Source of the DNA: Acanthopleura granulata
Lineage: Eukaryota > Mollusca > Polyplacophora > Chitonida > Chitonidae
Reading direction: 5' to 3'
Assembly (NCBI GenBank): GCA_016165875.1
Contig: JABBOT010000004.1
Span: forward strand, 14,757,672-14,821,671
Length of the DNA stretch: 64,000 nucleotides
Shown here piece after piece: positions 24,285 through 36,237 of this stretch; positions within the stretch are counted from its first letter, which is position 1, and every line of letters starts with the position of its first letter. The translations under genes were made by a program, and so were the position numbers. The notes under the pieces are model-generated. The model was not told where the DNA came from and made no database searches. It worked only from the letters and a program-made list of their open reading frames with translations.

Positions 24285-26235
24285 CTGTCAGAGCCAGTGT
24301 CTCATAATAATTATACCCTTTCCCATTGTATCCTCAAGGCCAGAATCTCTGACATTGTATTCTCAAGACTGGTGCCTGTTACATATTGTACACCCAAGCC
24401 CTGTGCAAGGGTATCTTGCACCATGTATTCTCAATGCCAGGGTCTCTTATCAAGACCAGGATCTCACTGTACTCCTAAAACCCATGTCTCCTGCACATCG
24501 TACTCTCAATGCAAGTGTCTGTTAGACACTGTACTGACAAGTCATACTGTACTCACAAGGCCAGTGTCTTACACACCGTACTCTCAAGGCCAATGTCTCT
24601 TGCACCTTGTACTCTCAAGCCAGTGTCTCATGCACATTGTACTCTCAAGGCCAATGTCTCTGGCACTTTGCACTATCAATGCCAGTGTCTCTTACATATT
24701 GTACTGTCAAGTCACTTTGTAATTATAAGGCCACTGTCTTACACATTGCACAGTCAGGGCTAATGTCCCTTGCACACTGTACTCTCAAGTCAGTGTTTCT
24801 TGCACGTTGCACTCTCAAGGCCAATGTCTCTTGCACACTACTCTCAAACCAGTGTCTCATAAACATTGTACTCTCAAGGCCAATGTCTCTGGCGTTTTGC
24901 ACTATCAATGCCAGTGTCTCTTACACATTGTACTGTCAAGCTACATTGTAATTATAAGGCCACTGTCTTACACATTGCACAGTCAGGGCTAATGTCCCTT
25001 GCACACTGTACTCTCAAGTCAGTGTTTCTTGCACGTTGCACTCTCAAGGCCAGTGTCTCTTGCACACTGTACTTTCAAGCCAGTGTCTCTTAGACATTGT
25101 ACTCTCAAGCCACATTCTACTTACAAGGCCAGTGTCTCATACACATTGTACTGTCAAGGCCAATGTGTTGCACACTCTACTTCAATGGTGAGTGTCTAAT
25201 AACATTGTACTGTCAAGGCCAATGTCTCTTGCACACTACTCTCAAACCAGTGTCTCATAAACATTGTACTCTAATTCCACATTGTACTCTCAAGATCAAT
25301 GCCTTGTACACTCAAGACAGTGTCTCAATATTGTGATCTCAAGGCCACTGTTTCTTGCACACTATTCTTGTCTCATAACATTGTACTCTCAAGGCCAATG
25401 CCGCTTGCATACTATACTTTCAGGCCATTGTCTCAAAAACATTGTACTCTCAAGGCCAGTGTATTGTACACTGTACTCTGATGGCCAGTGTCTTGCACAC
25501 TATACTCTCAGGCCGTTGTCACATTGTAATTCCAAGGTCAGTGTCTCTTACACATTGCATTCTCAAGGCCAGTGTCTTGCAAACTGTTCTCTGAAGCCAG
25601 TGCCTCATGCACATTACACTCTCTAGCCCAGTGTCTCATGCATGCAGTACTCTCAAGGCCAATGTCTCATGCACATTGTACTCCTTAGAACAGTGCCTCC
25701 TACACGTTATACTCTCCAGCCCAATGTCGGTTGTACATTGTACTCTCAAAGCCAATGTATCACGCACATCATACTCCCAAGATGAGTGTCTCTTTCATAT
25801 TGTACTTTACAGCCCAGTATCTCTTACACATTGTACTCTCAAGGCCAATGTCTTTTGCATAATGTACTCTCAAAGTAGTGCCTTATGTACACTGTACTCT
25901 CAAGGCCAATATCTTGCGCTCCGCCAGTGTCTCTTACGCATTGTACTCTCCAGCCCAAGGTCTCTTACAAATTGTATTCTCCAGCCCAGGAAATCTTACA
26001 CATTGAACTCACACAGGGCATACAAGGCCAGTTCCTCCGTGTACTCAATGCCCATAAAACAGTGTGGTCTCCAAATGACCTCGCCCTTCAAAACTTATGT
26101 CAAGTGCCACTTTCCATCACACATGGCATGTAAGGCCAGTCTCTCTCATACATCATTCTACCAAATTCCTTTTAGGCTTTTATCATGACTTCTTCAAGAC
26201 CAGTGTCGTTCGCACAGTGTTTGTCAAGGGCGCGT
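24285..26235. repeat. Minisatellite array A, ~31-bp units, ~1.95 kb
   Basis: About 60 imperfect units of the type cagtgtctcttgcacattgt + actctcaaggc (31 bp). Units vary by substitutions and small indels, and some are shortened. A higher-order duplication is visible: the block around 24671-24825 recurs 229 bp downstream at 24900-25054 (for example cacagtcagggctaatgtcc in both), about 7.4 units. The many open frames here are by-products of the repeat. The last recognisable unit (gaccagtgtcgttcgcacag) is near 26200. Confidence 0.92.
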
Positions 26236-26890
26236 TTCGACCCATTTGCGCAGACTTTTGCGTGCTTGGAACACCTTGTTTTCTATCAGTATGGGGTCTA
26301 AATGTCCGCTTCACGCACGGGAAAGTTTGTCAGAAGGTTTACAGTCACATCGGTTTCCTCCACCCATACATCTAACAGCTATCGTATAAGCGTATATAAC
26401 TAAAGTCCAGGTGAACACAATATGCGCCGAACAAATACTTTCGCTTGAAGCCAATAAAAAAAATACCAGCAGCGTTTTGATGAGTATAAATTGTGAGGGA
26501 AAGTACTTCATTGGTTTTTATGATATGTTATTGTATTAAATATTAAATCATGTATATATAAAACATTAACTTTGAAAAGAAATGTTTTTTCAAAAATATA
26601 TGTGTGTGAGTTAGTTCTGAGGTTTGGGGGTGAGGGCATTCGTTATCATGTCAGCCACGGAAATACATGAACATATGTCCACCGTGACTTCTGTATATGT
26701 GTAACCTTCAAAAATCATAATTACCATTGCAACCATAGAAATATAAGTCCAGGAAGTGATACCTTTTTACTTTATTCACTGACGATAGGGAAACTTACTA
26801 TCAGGTTGCAATGATAACCACGGACATGGTGAAATCAAAGTTGTTATTAGCCTTTTATCTATGTATGGACCAAAAACTGAAACTGTTTAG
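26236..26890. other. Spacer between the two minisatellite arrays
   Basis: About 650 bp of AT-rich sequence without the repeat unit and without a supported gene. Confidence 0.55.
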
Positions 26891-28045
26891 CTGTAATCTT
26901 CTTGCCAAAGTCAGTATCCCTCGCGTAGTGTTCTTGCCAAAGTCACCGACCTCATGTGATATTCTTGTCAATGTCAGTGACCTTGGCGTAATGTTCTCAC
27001 CGGAGAAACTGTCCCTCACTTAATGTTCTCATCAAAGTCAGTGTTCCTCCACGTAATGTTCGCGCCAAAGTCCCAGGCCCTGGCGTGGTGTTCTCGCCAC
27101 AGATAGTGTCCCTCGGAAGACACCGGAGACATTTTTCCCCACCAGATACAGTGTCCCTCACGTAATGTTCTCGCCAAAGTCACTGTCTCTGGAGTGGCAT
27201 TCTCACTAGTGACAGTGTCTCTCACGTAGTGTTCTCACCAGAGACAGTATCCTTAGCGTAAAGAACCTGCCAAAGTCACTGTCCCTGGCGTAATCACTAG
27301 AGTGTCCCTCACATAGTGTTCTCAGCAGAGACAGTCTCCCTCACGTAATATCTGCACCAGTCAGTTTCCTTGGCATGATGTGCTTACCAAAGCCAGTCTC
27401 CCTCACGTAATGTTCTTGGCAAAATAAGTGTTCCTCAGGTACTGTTCGCGGCAAAGTGATTGTCCCTAGTCATTGTTTTGTGTCAATATCAGGTCCTACG
27501 CTAAATGTTCGACACGTCGATTCCCCTGTAATGCTCTCGTCCGCCATTGTCCACCATGCAATGTTTTTGTCAAAGTCAGTGTCTTCCATGTAATATCCGT
27601 GTCAAAATATGTGCTGTCGACGTTATATATACACCAATGTCAGTGTCTTCCACGTAATCTTCACACCAAAGTCAGTGTCCTCCACGTAATCTTCACACAA
27701 TAGTTAGTGTCACCCGGGTAACGTTCACACCAATGCCAGTGTCCTCCGTCCTTTCCTTGTCGATCGCGCATTATTTTTACCAGAGTCCGGGTCCTTAACG
27801 TAATGTTTTTGTCAAAGTCAGCGCCACTCACTCGCCAAAGTCAGTGAGCTCACGTAATGTTTTTATTAACGTCAATGTCCCTCACGTAATGTTCGCGCCA
27901 AAGGTAAGTCCCTCATGTAATGGTCTCGCCAAAAACAATGTCCCTCGCGTGATGTTTTCGTTAAAAGTAGTGTCGCTTAAGGGATCATAACATGATTTCG
28001 TCAAAGAGATCCTTTCTCGCGCGAAGTTCTCGAAGTGTCATTGTC
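26891..28045. repeat. Minisatellite array B, ~32-bp units, ~1.15 kb
   Basis: About 35 degenerate units of the type cagtgtccctcacgtaatgt + tctcgccaaagt (32 bp). It is more diverged than array A and fades out near 28040. Aligned by eye, the unit shares the cagtgtc-ct start, the central tgt-ctc and the final c-aag with the array A unit, so both may derive from one ancestor. Confidence 0.88.
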
Positions 28046-30178
28046 CCCCTACAAATTTATCTTGAACACTGAAAATTTTCTTTTAACCTTTGACAAAAAA
28101 TCCACCATACCATGAATCCTACTTATACATGCAGATTGCTGCTTTCTTTTCAGGGTCACAACACGTACCGGTAGTCGTCATGAAAACTCACATCATTATA
28201 AAGCACGCCATCAATATGTTCTGTTATAACAGTGTTACGCTTGATAGGTATTGGATTAAATATACCTATAGGCTGATGCTGGACAAGTAAGCATTGTATG
28301 CATTTGATATGTGGTGCCAACAGAGTGAGCCATTAATAATTTAGTAAGTCGACCAGACCAGCTTTCATTCTAAAAGGACAATGAAGATAAGATTTTCAAG
28401 ATAAAGGACAAACATGGAATTCAGACAGTAACGATTGCCACTTAATAAGGGAAATTATATGAAATTAAATTCTACTTCCGTAGCGAAAAGTATACATGTA
28501 ACTATCATAGAGAACTAGTATTGAAAGAGGACATATCCTTTTTCGTGATTTATTCATCAAGTGAACGGAAAATTATATGTATATTTTTATTGTCTGCCCT
28601 TTTTTTCCCACATGCCACCACTGAATGGCTGAATCAATTAAAAGCGTATGCAGTCTCGGAGTTCACATACAGTGTCGTTGTGTGTTGTTTGCCTGCGGTT
28701 GAGTGGAACCCGCGTTCTGCCGGCGGGAGAACCACCATCGATCGGACCTGCTGTCAGACAGAGATATCTCGTTGTCAGGAGTCCGGCTTAGGCATCGTCA
28801 AAGCCGGCTTGTGTTAAACATTAAATCTTGAAGGTACAGTTTGATTTATTGGACAGAGAGCGAGTTTTGCGTGTTGAAGTATGGTTGTCGTGCCGATGGA
28901 ATCCCGTCCTCATAGGAAACAAGTAGCGGAATCTACCGTATCGGTGGTATGTTCATTCAGCGCAGCTTAAACAGCATTGTACTGCCAGCAATGCATTGAT
29001 TATAGTTCACTGCCACACTGGGGGACACTGTTCTGATATTGAGACCGAGTTTTACGTATTGGGGTTTACACAGCCATTAGGGAGGAGGATGTGAAGACTG
29101 GCCCGTCATGAAAAGTTAGCCGTCGATAAAGAGCGCACTGGACACTCGTGCCAGGCCGAGTTTCCGGGTCGTCCATCTCATACATCTCATTATGAACAGG
29201 TGAAAAAAACAGGTGACTGGAGACAGGACGTACACGTGGCTGAATACAGGTAAGCGTTGTGTCCGTCGCTGCAGAACTGAACTATGCACACATGCAAGTA
29301 TTGAAGTGGCCAAAGCATAACAGTCAAGTTTTTTCTTTTAAAACTGAAATCGTTTAACACCATTCCAATCATCTTCTATATTCGTCCTACAATGCAGTAT
29401 ACAGTCCACTGCAACTGGAGTGGGAAAACAGTATCATAGACACCCGGAAGGGCATTCGGTTAGCCACAAGTCACTCCGCGTGGTTAATTGTGTTTAGGTT
29501 CAGTTCCGATTTGGCCATGTCCTAATTTGCATTTTCAGACCGATGAAACAGCCTAGGCCCTGCATACATGTGGAGCCATACATGTTGCTCTTCCACGTAT
29601 AACAGAACAGTATCTCTTATAGATCTGAAGGGCATCTGTTTTGGAACAACCTTGCCCTGAAACTATATCTTGAACACCATATGCCTTTTTAGACGAAGTG
29701 CAGGGAAGCAGCCTTTTGTGAACCGGAAAAAAATCAATATTATATGCCATGTGCCACTAACTGTCTGCTTGATTCTATAGGTCACGTGAAAAAAATATAC
29801 CTGTGCATTCGGTGATACTTTCTTATTTCAGCCAAATGAAATGTATCAAGGACAGAGATATTGATTAGCATCGGTGCAATGTAATTGCCAATACGTTTTC
29901 AACTCAATTTATGTCTTCGGTAACCATTTTGTTTGATTGAACCTTAACGGCAGAAGAGTTAATGTATTGAATTATTAAATGTGTATGCCTTGTGTCATAC
30001 GCCGACTATGACAAATAAACCTGAACAAACTTCCCAACTCGAAGTTCTGTTATAGTATCATCCCCTATACCCTTATGTATGAAGTTCTTTCCATAGCGAT
30101 CTATAGTGATCACAGTTGTGATTGAAGTTACTGTTTTATATGCTACCATGTATACGCGAGTATATGCTCCTCGCGATA
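28046..30178. other. Intergenic DNA, nothing recognised
   Basis: No exon-like frame, RNA gene or clear repeat. The region near 28690-28820 is more GC-rich than its surroundings but has no identifiable content. Confidence 0.5.
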
Positions 30179-30350
30179 GACGTCTCTTCCTCATATACAA
30201 CATGTATCTTTGCACGTATACAAGTCACTGATGTTTCCCAATTCCTGTCTGTCTGTTGTAATTAACGGACTGTCACAGTATGACATCTGCCGACGAGTGA
30301 TGAAAGTGTTTTTGCCCAATGTACCAGCAAATATGAACTGTGTGCCGTAG
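30179..30350 (+). repeat. 5' LTR remnant
   Basis: The segment from gacgtctcttcctc through tacaagtcactgatgt, cctgtctgtctgttgtaatt and tgtcacagtatgaca corresponds in order to the segment at 34437-34545. Similarity outside this core is weak, except for an aactgtgtg word near 30337 that may mark continued homology. Confidence 0.6.
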
Positions 30351-30433
30351 CCCTGAAATGTTTCCCGCTGCCTTTATTTGACTCTCACTTTGTTTCACCG
30401 ATCTTGCGACAACAACGCCATTTTAACGGTAAG

Positions 30434-31105
30434 ATGGCTCTCCCTGCGTTCCCCAATTTTCCAGTTAATTCTGAACCACACTCTCTTGACAGTTGAGTAG
30501 ATGGACAAAGTGGCTCTCTCGTCGAAAATTTATTCCTCGCCTTGGGTACCACAAACGCTACACGCAAACGAGCGTTGTTGCTTTACTACGCGGGGAAGAG
30601 GTACACAGCATTTTTGATACCTTAAAAGACACAGGCGATGATTACGATACAGCTAAGGACAAACTCATTGCCTACTTCTCACCTCGCAAGAACACTGAGT
30701 ACGAACGCTACACCTTTAGACAGGCTAAACAAGGTACAGATAAAACTATAGACACTTTCCACACATTTGCAACTTATGAGTTTTCGGACCAAAATTCGGA
30801 AATTAAATCACAAATTATTCTTGGTTGTTTTTCAGCAAAGCTCAGACCCCACCACGACACTCACTCATCCACAAGATATGGCCAGATCACACAGAAACTG
30901 TTAACAAACTTTATTCAAACATGCCATCACAACACTTCTCAGTCACTAATGAGCACCCACAGCACAAGCTTCGAAAATTTAGCTCCGGAAATTCTACCCG
31001 TGGACACTGTGGAAATCACCGGCCTCACAAGGGTCGAATGAAAAACTACCCTGCTCATGGAAAAAAAATGCAGGAAATGTGGAATCTGAAACCATTTTGA
31101 TGTCG
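30434..31105 (+). pseudogene. gag remnant of the LTR element
   Basis: It starts at the ATG at 30434 (MALPAFPNFPVN...), which resembles gypsy Gag N-termini, but has an in-frame TGA at codon 21 (30494) and continues in another frame with WTKWL, LLRGEEVHSIFDTLKDTG, YFSPRKNTEYERYTFRQAKQ and TIDTFHTFA, the usual capsid-like region. A CPAHGKKC..CG..NHF zinc-knuckle-like nucleocapsid motif at about 31050-31105 is split across frames. Non-functional. Confidence 0.75.
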
Positions 31106-31299
31106 CTCTGAAGAAACCACAAATTCGGGTAAAAGTAACGAACAACAAGTTCGTTACCATAGCAAAAACAAACAAGACAGGAAAAAAACAACAAGCAAAC
31201 ACAGTCACAACAGAAAGAACAGCAAATAATTCTTTAAGTGACAATGAATACCTGAATGCTGTGCATTCCAAGCTCGACAAACTCCCCACAGTGACTGAA

Positions 31300-31510
31300 G
31301 ATCGACAGTAAGACTGTAACAGTATTACTTGGTACAGGTGCTAGTATTTTAGGAAAACAGCACTATCTGGAACTGAAGTTGACATCAAACCAAAAACCCT
31401 ACAGATTTTTCCTTCTGCATCCTCTGAACCACTGACATTATCTGGCAAGTTTGACGCAACAGTTAACTGCATTGACGTGTCAAGAAGTGCAATATTTTAT
31501 GTCAGTTAGG
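31300..31510 (+). pseudogene. Retropepsin-like protease remnant
   Basis: After an acidic linker the frame reads VTVLLGTGASIL, which lines up with the retropepsin active site D-[ST]-G-A, but the catalytic Asp position is Gly. The following ELKLTSNQ... and a stop codon (tag at 31507) show further decay. Too short and damaged to be active. Confidence 0.55.
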
Positions 31511-31557
31511 AGTGTGATGAATCACTGCTGAGTTACACAACAGCTGAAGAGCTCAAG

Positions 31558-32760
31558 ATGATTGAAATAGTCAACCAACTGGAAATCACGCATCCTGCCT
31601 TACCAGTCAGCCACATATTGGTAAATGAATACCCTGAGGTCTTTCAAGGCATGGGAAAATTGAAAGATTTCCAGGTTAAGCTGCATATAGATGAAACAGT
31701 GCCCCCAGCTATCCAGCCACACAGACGCATTCTGTTTCACTTGCGAAAAGGTTGAAGCGGAACTTGACAAACTGTTTGGAGCAAGACATGATTGAAAAGC
31801 TTAATTGACCTACACTGTGGGTTTCCCCAATTGTTGCCACACGAAAACCCGAAAACCCAGACCAAATTCATCAAACACTGTAATACAGAGAGAACTTCAC
31901 GTGACTGCCGCAGTTGATGACTTCATCTTTGACCTACACAACCGCAAAGTATTCTCAAAACTGGGCCTTAAAAATCGAAATCTCAGTGACGACATCATGA
32001 TGATGGGATCAAACCAACAGACCCATGACATTGCTATGGATTCTACGTTCAAGCATCTCCGTGAAAAAAAACCTGACACTTAATCCAGAGAAGTGTGTGT
32101 TCAACAAAACCAAACTATACTTCTATGGCTACACATTCTCTGAACAAGGCATGTCACGGAATCCAAAATAGGTCTGATCAGGTGTCATTCGTAATTCCCC
32201 CACCTATCAAATGTGTCAGAGCTATGTAGCTTTCTTGGCATGACCAGCTATTGTGCAAGATTTCTTCCAGACTACGCAACAGTTTCCACACCACTGCGAC
32301 AACTCACACACAAAAATGTCAAATGGGACTGGTAACAGGCTTGTCAAGATGCTTTCACCAAGCTGAAAGACATGCTCACATCTGCTCAAACCACGTCTTA
32401 TTACAATCCCAGCCACGCCACTGAAGTTCTGGCTGACGCTAGTCCTTTTGGTTTAGGTGTCATACTCGCTCCACTAGAAACACAGGATGCCCCGCCAAAA
32501 GTTGCGGCCTATGCTTCACACTTATTAACGCCTGTAGAACGTCGCTACCCCCAGACAGGACCAAAAGCCCTGGCACTCGTATGGGCATGTGTCCAAATTC
32601 AACCCCATCACAGATCACGAACCGCTGGAGTGTATTTTCAACAATCCGTTGTCTAAACTTCCAGCCAGGATTGAGCCTTGGGCTCTCCGTCTACAGTACT
32701 ACAACTTTAAGGTTATCTACTGCAAAGGCAAGCGCAACCCTGCTGATTTCATGTCGCCAA
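31558..32760 (+). pseudogene. Reverse transcriptase / RNase H remnant with internal deletion
   Basis: RT N-terminal blocks are visible (EYPEVFQGMGKLKDFQVKLH, PAIQPHRRI; near 31630-31740), then VDDFIFDLHNRKVFSKLGLK (~31915-31970), which directly abuts SDDIMMMG (~31985-32005). In intact family members roughly 100 residues separate these motifs, so the palm core is deleted. LNPEKCVFNKTKLYFYGYTF follows. The RNase H/tether part reads VLADASPFGLGVILAPLE (~32415-32475) and ends in YNFKVIYCKGKRNPADFMSP (~32700-32757). Several stops and frame changes. Confidence 0.8.
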
Positions 32761-33089
32761 ACCCACAAACAAATTCCACACATAAGCCATCTAGACCATC
32801 TCGACGTGCCGAAGCATATTTACACCACATCATATCCCATGTTACCCATGGGCAATCAATGCCTCTGAGGTGGAAAAGGCAACCAAAGGTGATCCAACAC
32901 AACATCTCATCAACACAATCCGCAATGGTAAGTGGTCCGTGCTGAAAGACTTGTGTGACCCTACAGTTGATTGATACAGCGTGACTTTACTCAAATTTTC
33001 CAGGGTACGCCAAGAGCTCTCTGTATGTGATAGTGACATTGTTCTCCACGGGAATAGGATTGTCATCCCTGAACAGTTCCAACAACGCG

Positions 33090-34110
33090 CAGCACTACTG
33101 GTGCGCTGAAGTCAGCAAGGTGTAACCCGCACCAACCAGTTACTGTGGGGAAAAATTTGGTTTCCCGACATTGACAGTTTGGTGAAATCTCAAGTTGCTG
33201 AATTTCCCCCTTTTCGACCTAATGTGTCAAAAACCATCCCTGAATCTTTGTTTATGACAGAACTACCAAATGGACTATGGACACAAGTCTCATTGGTTTC
33301 TGTGGGCCGTTCCCTGATGGATCTCTTCTCCTTGTAGTAGTCGATGACTTCTCCAGATTTCCACTTGTTGAAAATGTGTACATCTCGGCCTTTTCTACGA
33401 TTCCTTTTTTCCGCAAGGTATTTTCTGAATTCTGAATTTCCACAACAGTGAAAAGTGACAATGGACCACCTTTCTGTGGTACTGAATTTGACAATTTTGC
33501 TAACAATCTTGAGTTCCAACACAGAAAGACAACTTCGCTGTTTGCTTCAGGCAAACGGAGAAGCAGAACGGCTGATACAACCTCTGACAAAAGCTGTTCG
33601 TTCTGCAGTCATTTAATCCAAGCCATGGAGACCAGCTTTGTGTATTCTTGAGAAACTACTGTGCAACACCACATCCCACTACAGGACATAACCTCATCAT
33701 AACTCTTCTTCAACCATCCGTTACATACCAAACTTCCTGACCCTGTCTTATCTCCCACCGTGAGGGATAAGACTATTTGTAATCGTGAAAGTACGAAAAA
33801 GAACCACATGGAAGCCTATGGTGACCAACACTGGAAGGAGAAAACTGTGACATTCTCACCTGGAGATTCTGTTCTAGTATATTAACCCAAGAAAAACAAG
33901 CTGTCGACTCCCTTTGACCCTAAACCGTGCACAGTGACAAGAGTCAATGGTAGTATGACCACCCCTGAACGAAATCACGGGACGTCCCCCAATTCATACT
34001 TCTCGGATGAAGAAGATGAAGATGAGATAACATCCGCGCCTCCATCAAATAACCGTCGTGTAACTCCAGGGTATATCCCTCCCGCAACCGGAATCCCTCA
34101 AGGTTCTTGA
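33090..34110 (+). pseudogene. Integrase remnant
   Basis: WFPDIDSLV (~33160) marks the end of the zinc-binding part. The core shows LLVVVDDFSRFPLVENV (~33330-33380), SDNGPPFCGTEF (~33450-33490) and NGEAERLIQPLTKAV (~33545-33600), which hold the D,D,E catalytic pattern but in different frames. The C-terminal part has FSPGDSVLVY-like sequence near 33855, ends with an acidic DEEDEDE stretch and stops at 34108-34110. Confidence 0.75.
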
Positions 34111-34436
34111 TTCAGGAATTATGAACTTGCAGTGTTGTTCCATGATCATGTCTGACAGTTTCACAGTTACATGATTTTGACAGTTCCTAACTTGCCTTCG
34201 TTATAAATTCATGTTTGTTTTCCAGGAAGTTTTTGACATTTGTTCCAGTGACATAATTTGTTTACAAGTGACACGTCTCTGTCTTTGATTCTCTGAAGAC
34301 ATTTATTTCACCAAGTGAAAGTTAATCACTGTTTAAGAATACTTATGTGTTCGAGTAATGTGCTTAACGGTGAAGGATGACACTTTATTTTATTTCTAAC
34401 TTTGTCAAGATAGAATTTCTAAATTTGTCATACAAA

Positions 34437-34585
34437 GACGTCCCATCCCCGTGTATTATGTCTGCACAATACAAGCCAGTGATGTCTCCCAACCGCTGCC
34501 TGTCTGTTGTAATTATCGAACTATCACAATATGACAGCTGTGTAAGCTTGTAACGCTCTGTACGGCTGTAACTGTGTGTTAAGCA
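34437..34585 (+). repeat. 3' LTR remnant
   Basis: gacgtcccatccccgtgtat ... tacaagccagtgatgtctcc ... gcctgtctgttgtaattatc ... tatcacaatatgacagctgt corresponds to the copy at 30179-30291 with many substitutions. The homology may extend to aactgtgtg near 34575. Confidence 0.6.
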
Positions 34586-34699
34586 ATAACTGTAAAGAAG
34601 TTGTTATCGCGGGCAAGTTGAGCGAGCGACTACTCGCAAAAGTAGAAGGTGATCATCAGAGTAAAAACAGTCATAGCCCAGGGTCTCACCTGCGATTCC

Positions 34700-35275
34700 A
34701 GATAGTAATAGGTCCAGGGCTGATCTTACACGGTTGTACCACCAATCTTACATGGTCACATTACCATTGTGCGATGGGTGGTACGCGCTGTCGTGCAATC
34801 AGGAACGAATTGAAAAAATCGATGGCAAAATCAATCGATATCAGTCCAGTATCGATCTGCAACCGATCATACGATCATTTGTGAGGTTGCAGGACAGGTG
34901 ACACTGCCAATCGTCAAGTGGCACGATCATTTCCTCGACAAATCGTGCGACTGAGATTGTCTGCGGCTGTTGATACGATCAAGATCGATCATGTAGGACC
35001 TATCTGTGATCTGTCTACGATTTGGAATCGCAGGTTACAAAATTTGAACGTGACCATCGACCTTGCTGTGAGTGATTTTCATCTTGTGATCACCCATGAC
35101 CTCTGTAACCACTCTTTCTCTTTTTGTGCGAATTACGCATGATTACATCTTTGGGTCACAGCATTGATCGTAACCTGGTCGCAGGTCAGGTATGGCTGGC
35201 CTTTAATGGAGATCGTATCCTTTCGTTGCCGATTGGTCGTACCTCCGCCAAATGGAGACCAATCGGACCATCCAG
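34700..35275. mobile_element. GATC/CGAT-rich palindromic segment, probable MITE
   Basis: Over ~500 bp the words cgatc, gatca and their complements are very frequent. Local inverted repeats occur, such as gcacgat(14 nt)atcgtgc at ~34920-34947 and gtaccacc/ggtggtac at ~34736-34783. No coding capacity. It lies just outside the 3' LTR remnant. Its outline and family are uncertain. Confidence 0.35.
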
Positions 35276-35299
35276 AAATTTTGAGTGAACCTAATTCTT

Positions 35300-35415
35300 G
35301 AATTCCAGCTTTATTGAGGAAGTCATGCAGCTTGGGGTGGACTCACAGCGGCCGCATCGTTTCCAAAGTCATTGTGCCACGCTGGTACGCTAACCACTCT
35401 GCTATAGTCTCCCCC
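35300..35415 (-). mobile_element. tRNA-like SINE head fragment
   Basis: Read on the minus strand, gagtggttagcgtaccagcg resembles a tRNA D-arm/A-box, followed ~45 bp later by gctgtgagtccacccc (B-box-like). The rest of a SINE is not recognisable. Confidence 0.4.
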
Positions 35416-36058
35416 CTCCCCCATCAGCCTAACGATGGGTCAGGTTTTCGAATCCGCCTCAGATCGTGACTGTCTCGCATAATGGTACATAATGGTGCAA
35501 AATAAGATTCCCTCTGTCCTGTTTCATCGAAAACCAGTTATCACGACTTTTATTACATGCTTAAAATATTTGTTTGAGTGTGAAGCAAACGTCAATCAGA
35601 TAAACAGATTTGAACGTGCATGACCTTGCATACATGATCGGTGGATCGGCCTGCTCGTTGATACTGCTAACTACTGGACGGCCAGTTTCTCTTGATGTTA
35701 CTAGTTAATGGTGACTACAAAGTGTATGATCAATTTGAATTAATGCGACAGAAATGGTCAGGCCGTTCACATCGCCGCCGGAAGGAATAGACCACACCGT
35801 TCTGATGAACGTGTGTGCATGATGCATCTCATTTCCTTAACGTGTGTTAGGTTTTCGTGTATCAGCATATTTGAGACTTTACAGCTTCAAACGTATATCT
35901 CTTGTTCGAAACAAGGTATCGATCAAATTTAGCAGTTTATTGGTAGATTCACTCAGGCCGCGAAATACTGTTACAACTGTTTCTGCTGATATATGATACG
36001 TGTAGCCCAGTAGTGACATGCAGACATACATTGCTCTATTGATAAGTCAATTTAAAGA

Positions 36059-36237
36059 AGCCAACTTCAACCGTGCTACTGACAAGTCTACTGACGAGCC
36101 GACTTAAAGTGTGCTAGTGACATGCCGACTTAAAGTGGGCTATTGAAATGCCGACTTTAAGTGGTTTTATAATGGCAAGCCAACTTAAAGTGTGATGGTG
36201 GCAAGGGAGCTTGAGGTGTACTTGTAGCAAGGCTTGT
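36059..36237. repeat. Degenerate tandem repeat, ~27-bp unit
   Basis: About six units of the type gacttaaagtgtgctagtga + catgcc, each with accumulating changes (gacttaaagtgggc, gactttaagtgg, aacttaaagtgtga, agcttgaggtgt). Confidence 0.7.

Larger units (their letters stand above)
30179..34585 (+). mobile_element. Degenerate Ty3/gypsy-type LTR retrotransposon
   Basis: The order LTR - gag - protease - reverse transcriptase - RNase H - integrase - LTR is that of Ty3/gypsy elements, and all remnants are on the plus strand. Every domain is broken by stops, frameshifts or deletion, so the copy cannot be autonomous. The two terminal repeats share about 100 bp clearly but differ at many positions, so insertion is not recent. 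Target-site duplications and primer-binding site could not be located by eye, and the outer boundaries are approximate. Confidence 0.85.

Noticed and set aside
24255..26188. Several overlapping ORFs of 75-193 codons with regularly spaced Cys/His, reminiscent of zinc fingers
   Set aside because: They are translations of a 31-bp minisatellite, with similar peptides appearing in all three frames. No zinc-finger spacing, start context or splice sites.
24285..28045. CRISPR-like look (regular ~31-bp repeats)
   Set aside because: The repeats are contiguous with no spacers, in an animal genome with introns and SINEs. This is a minisatellite.
30493..31041. Host gene encoding a 182-aa protein
   Set aside because: The sequence is gypsy Gag-like, lies between LTR remnants and is followed by protease, RT and integrase remnants.
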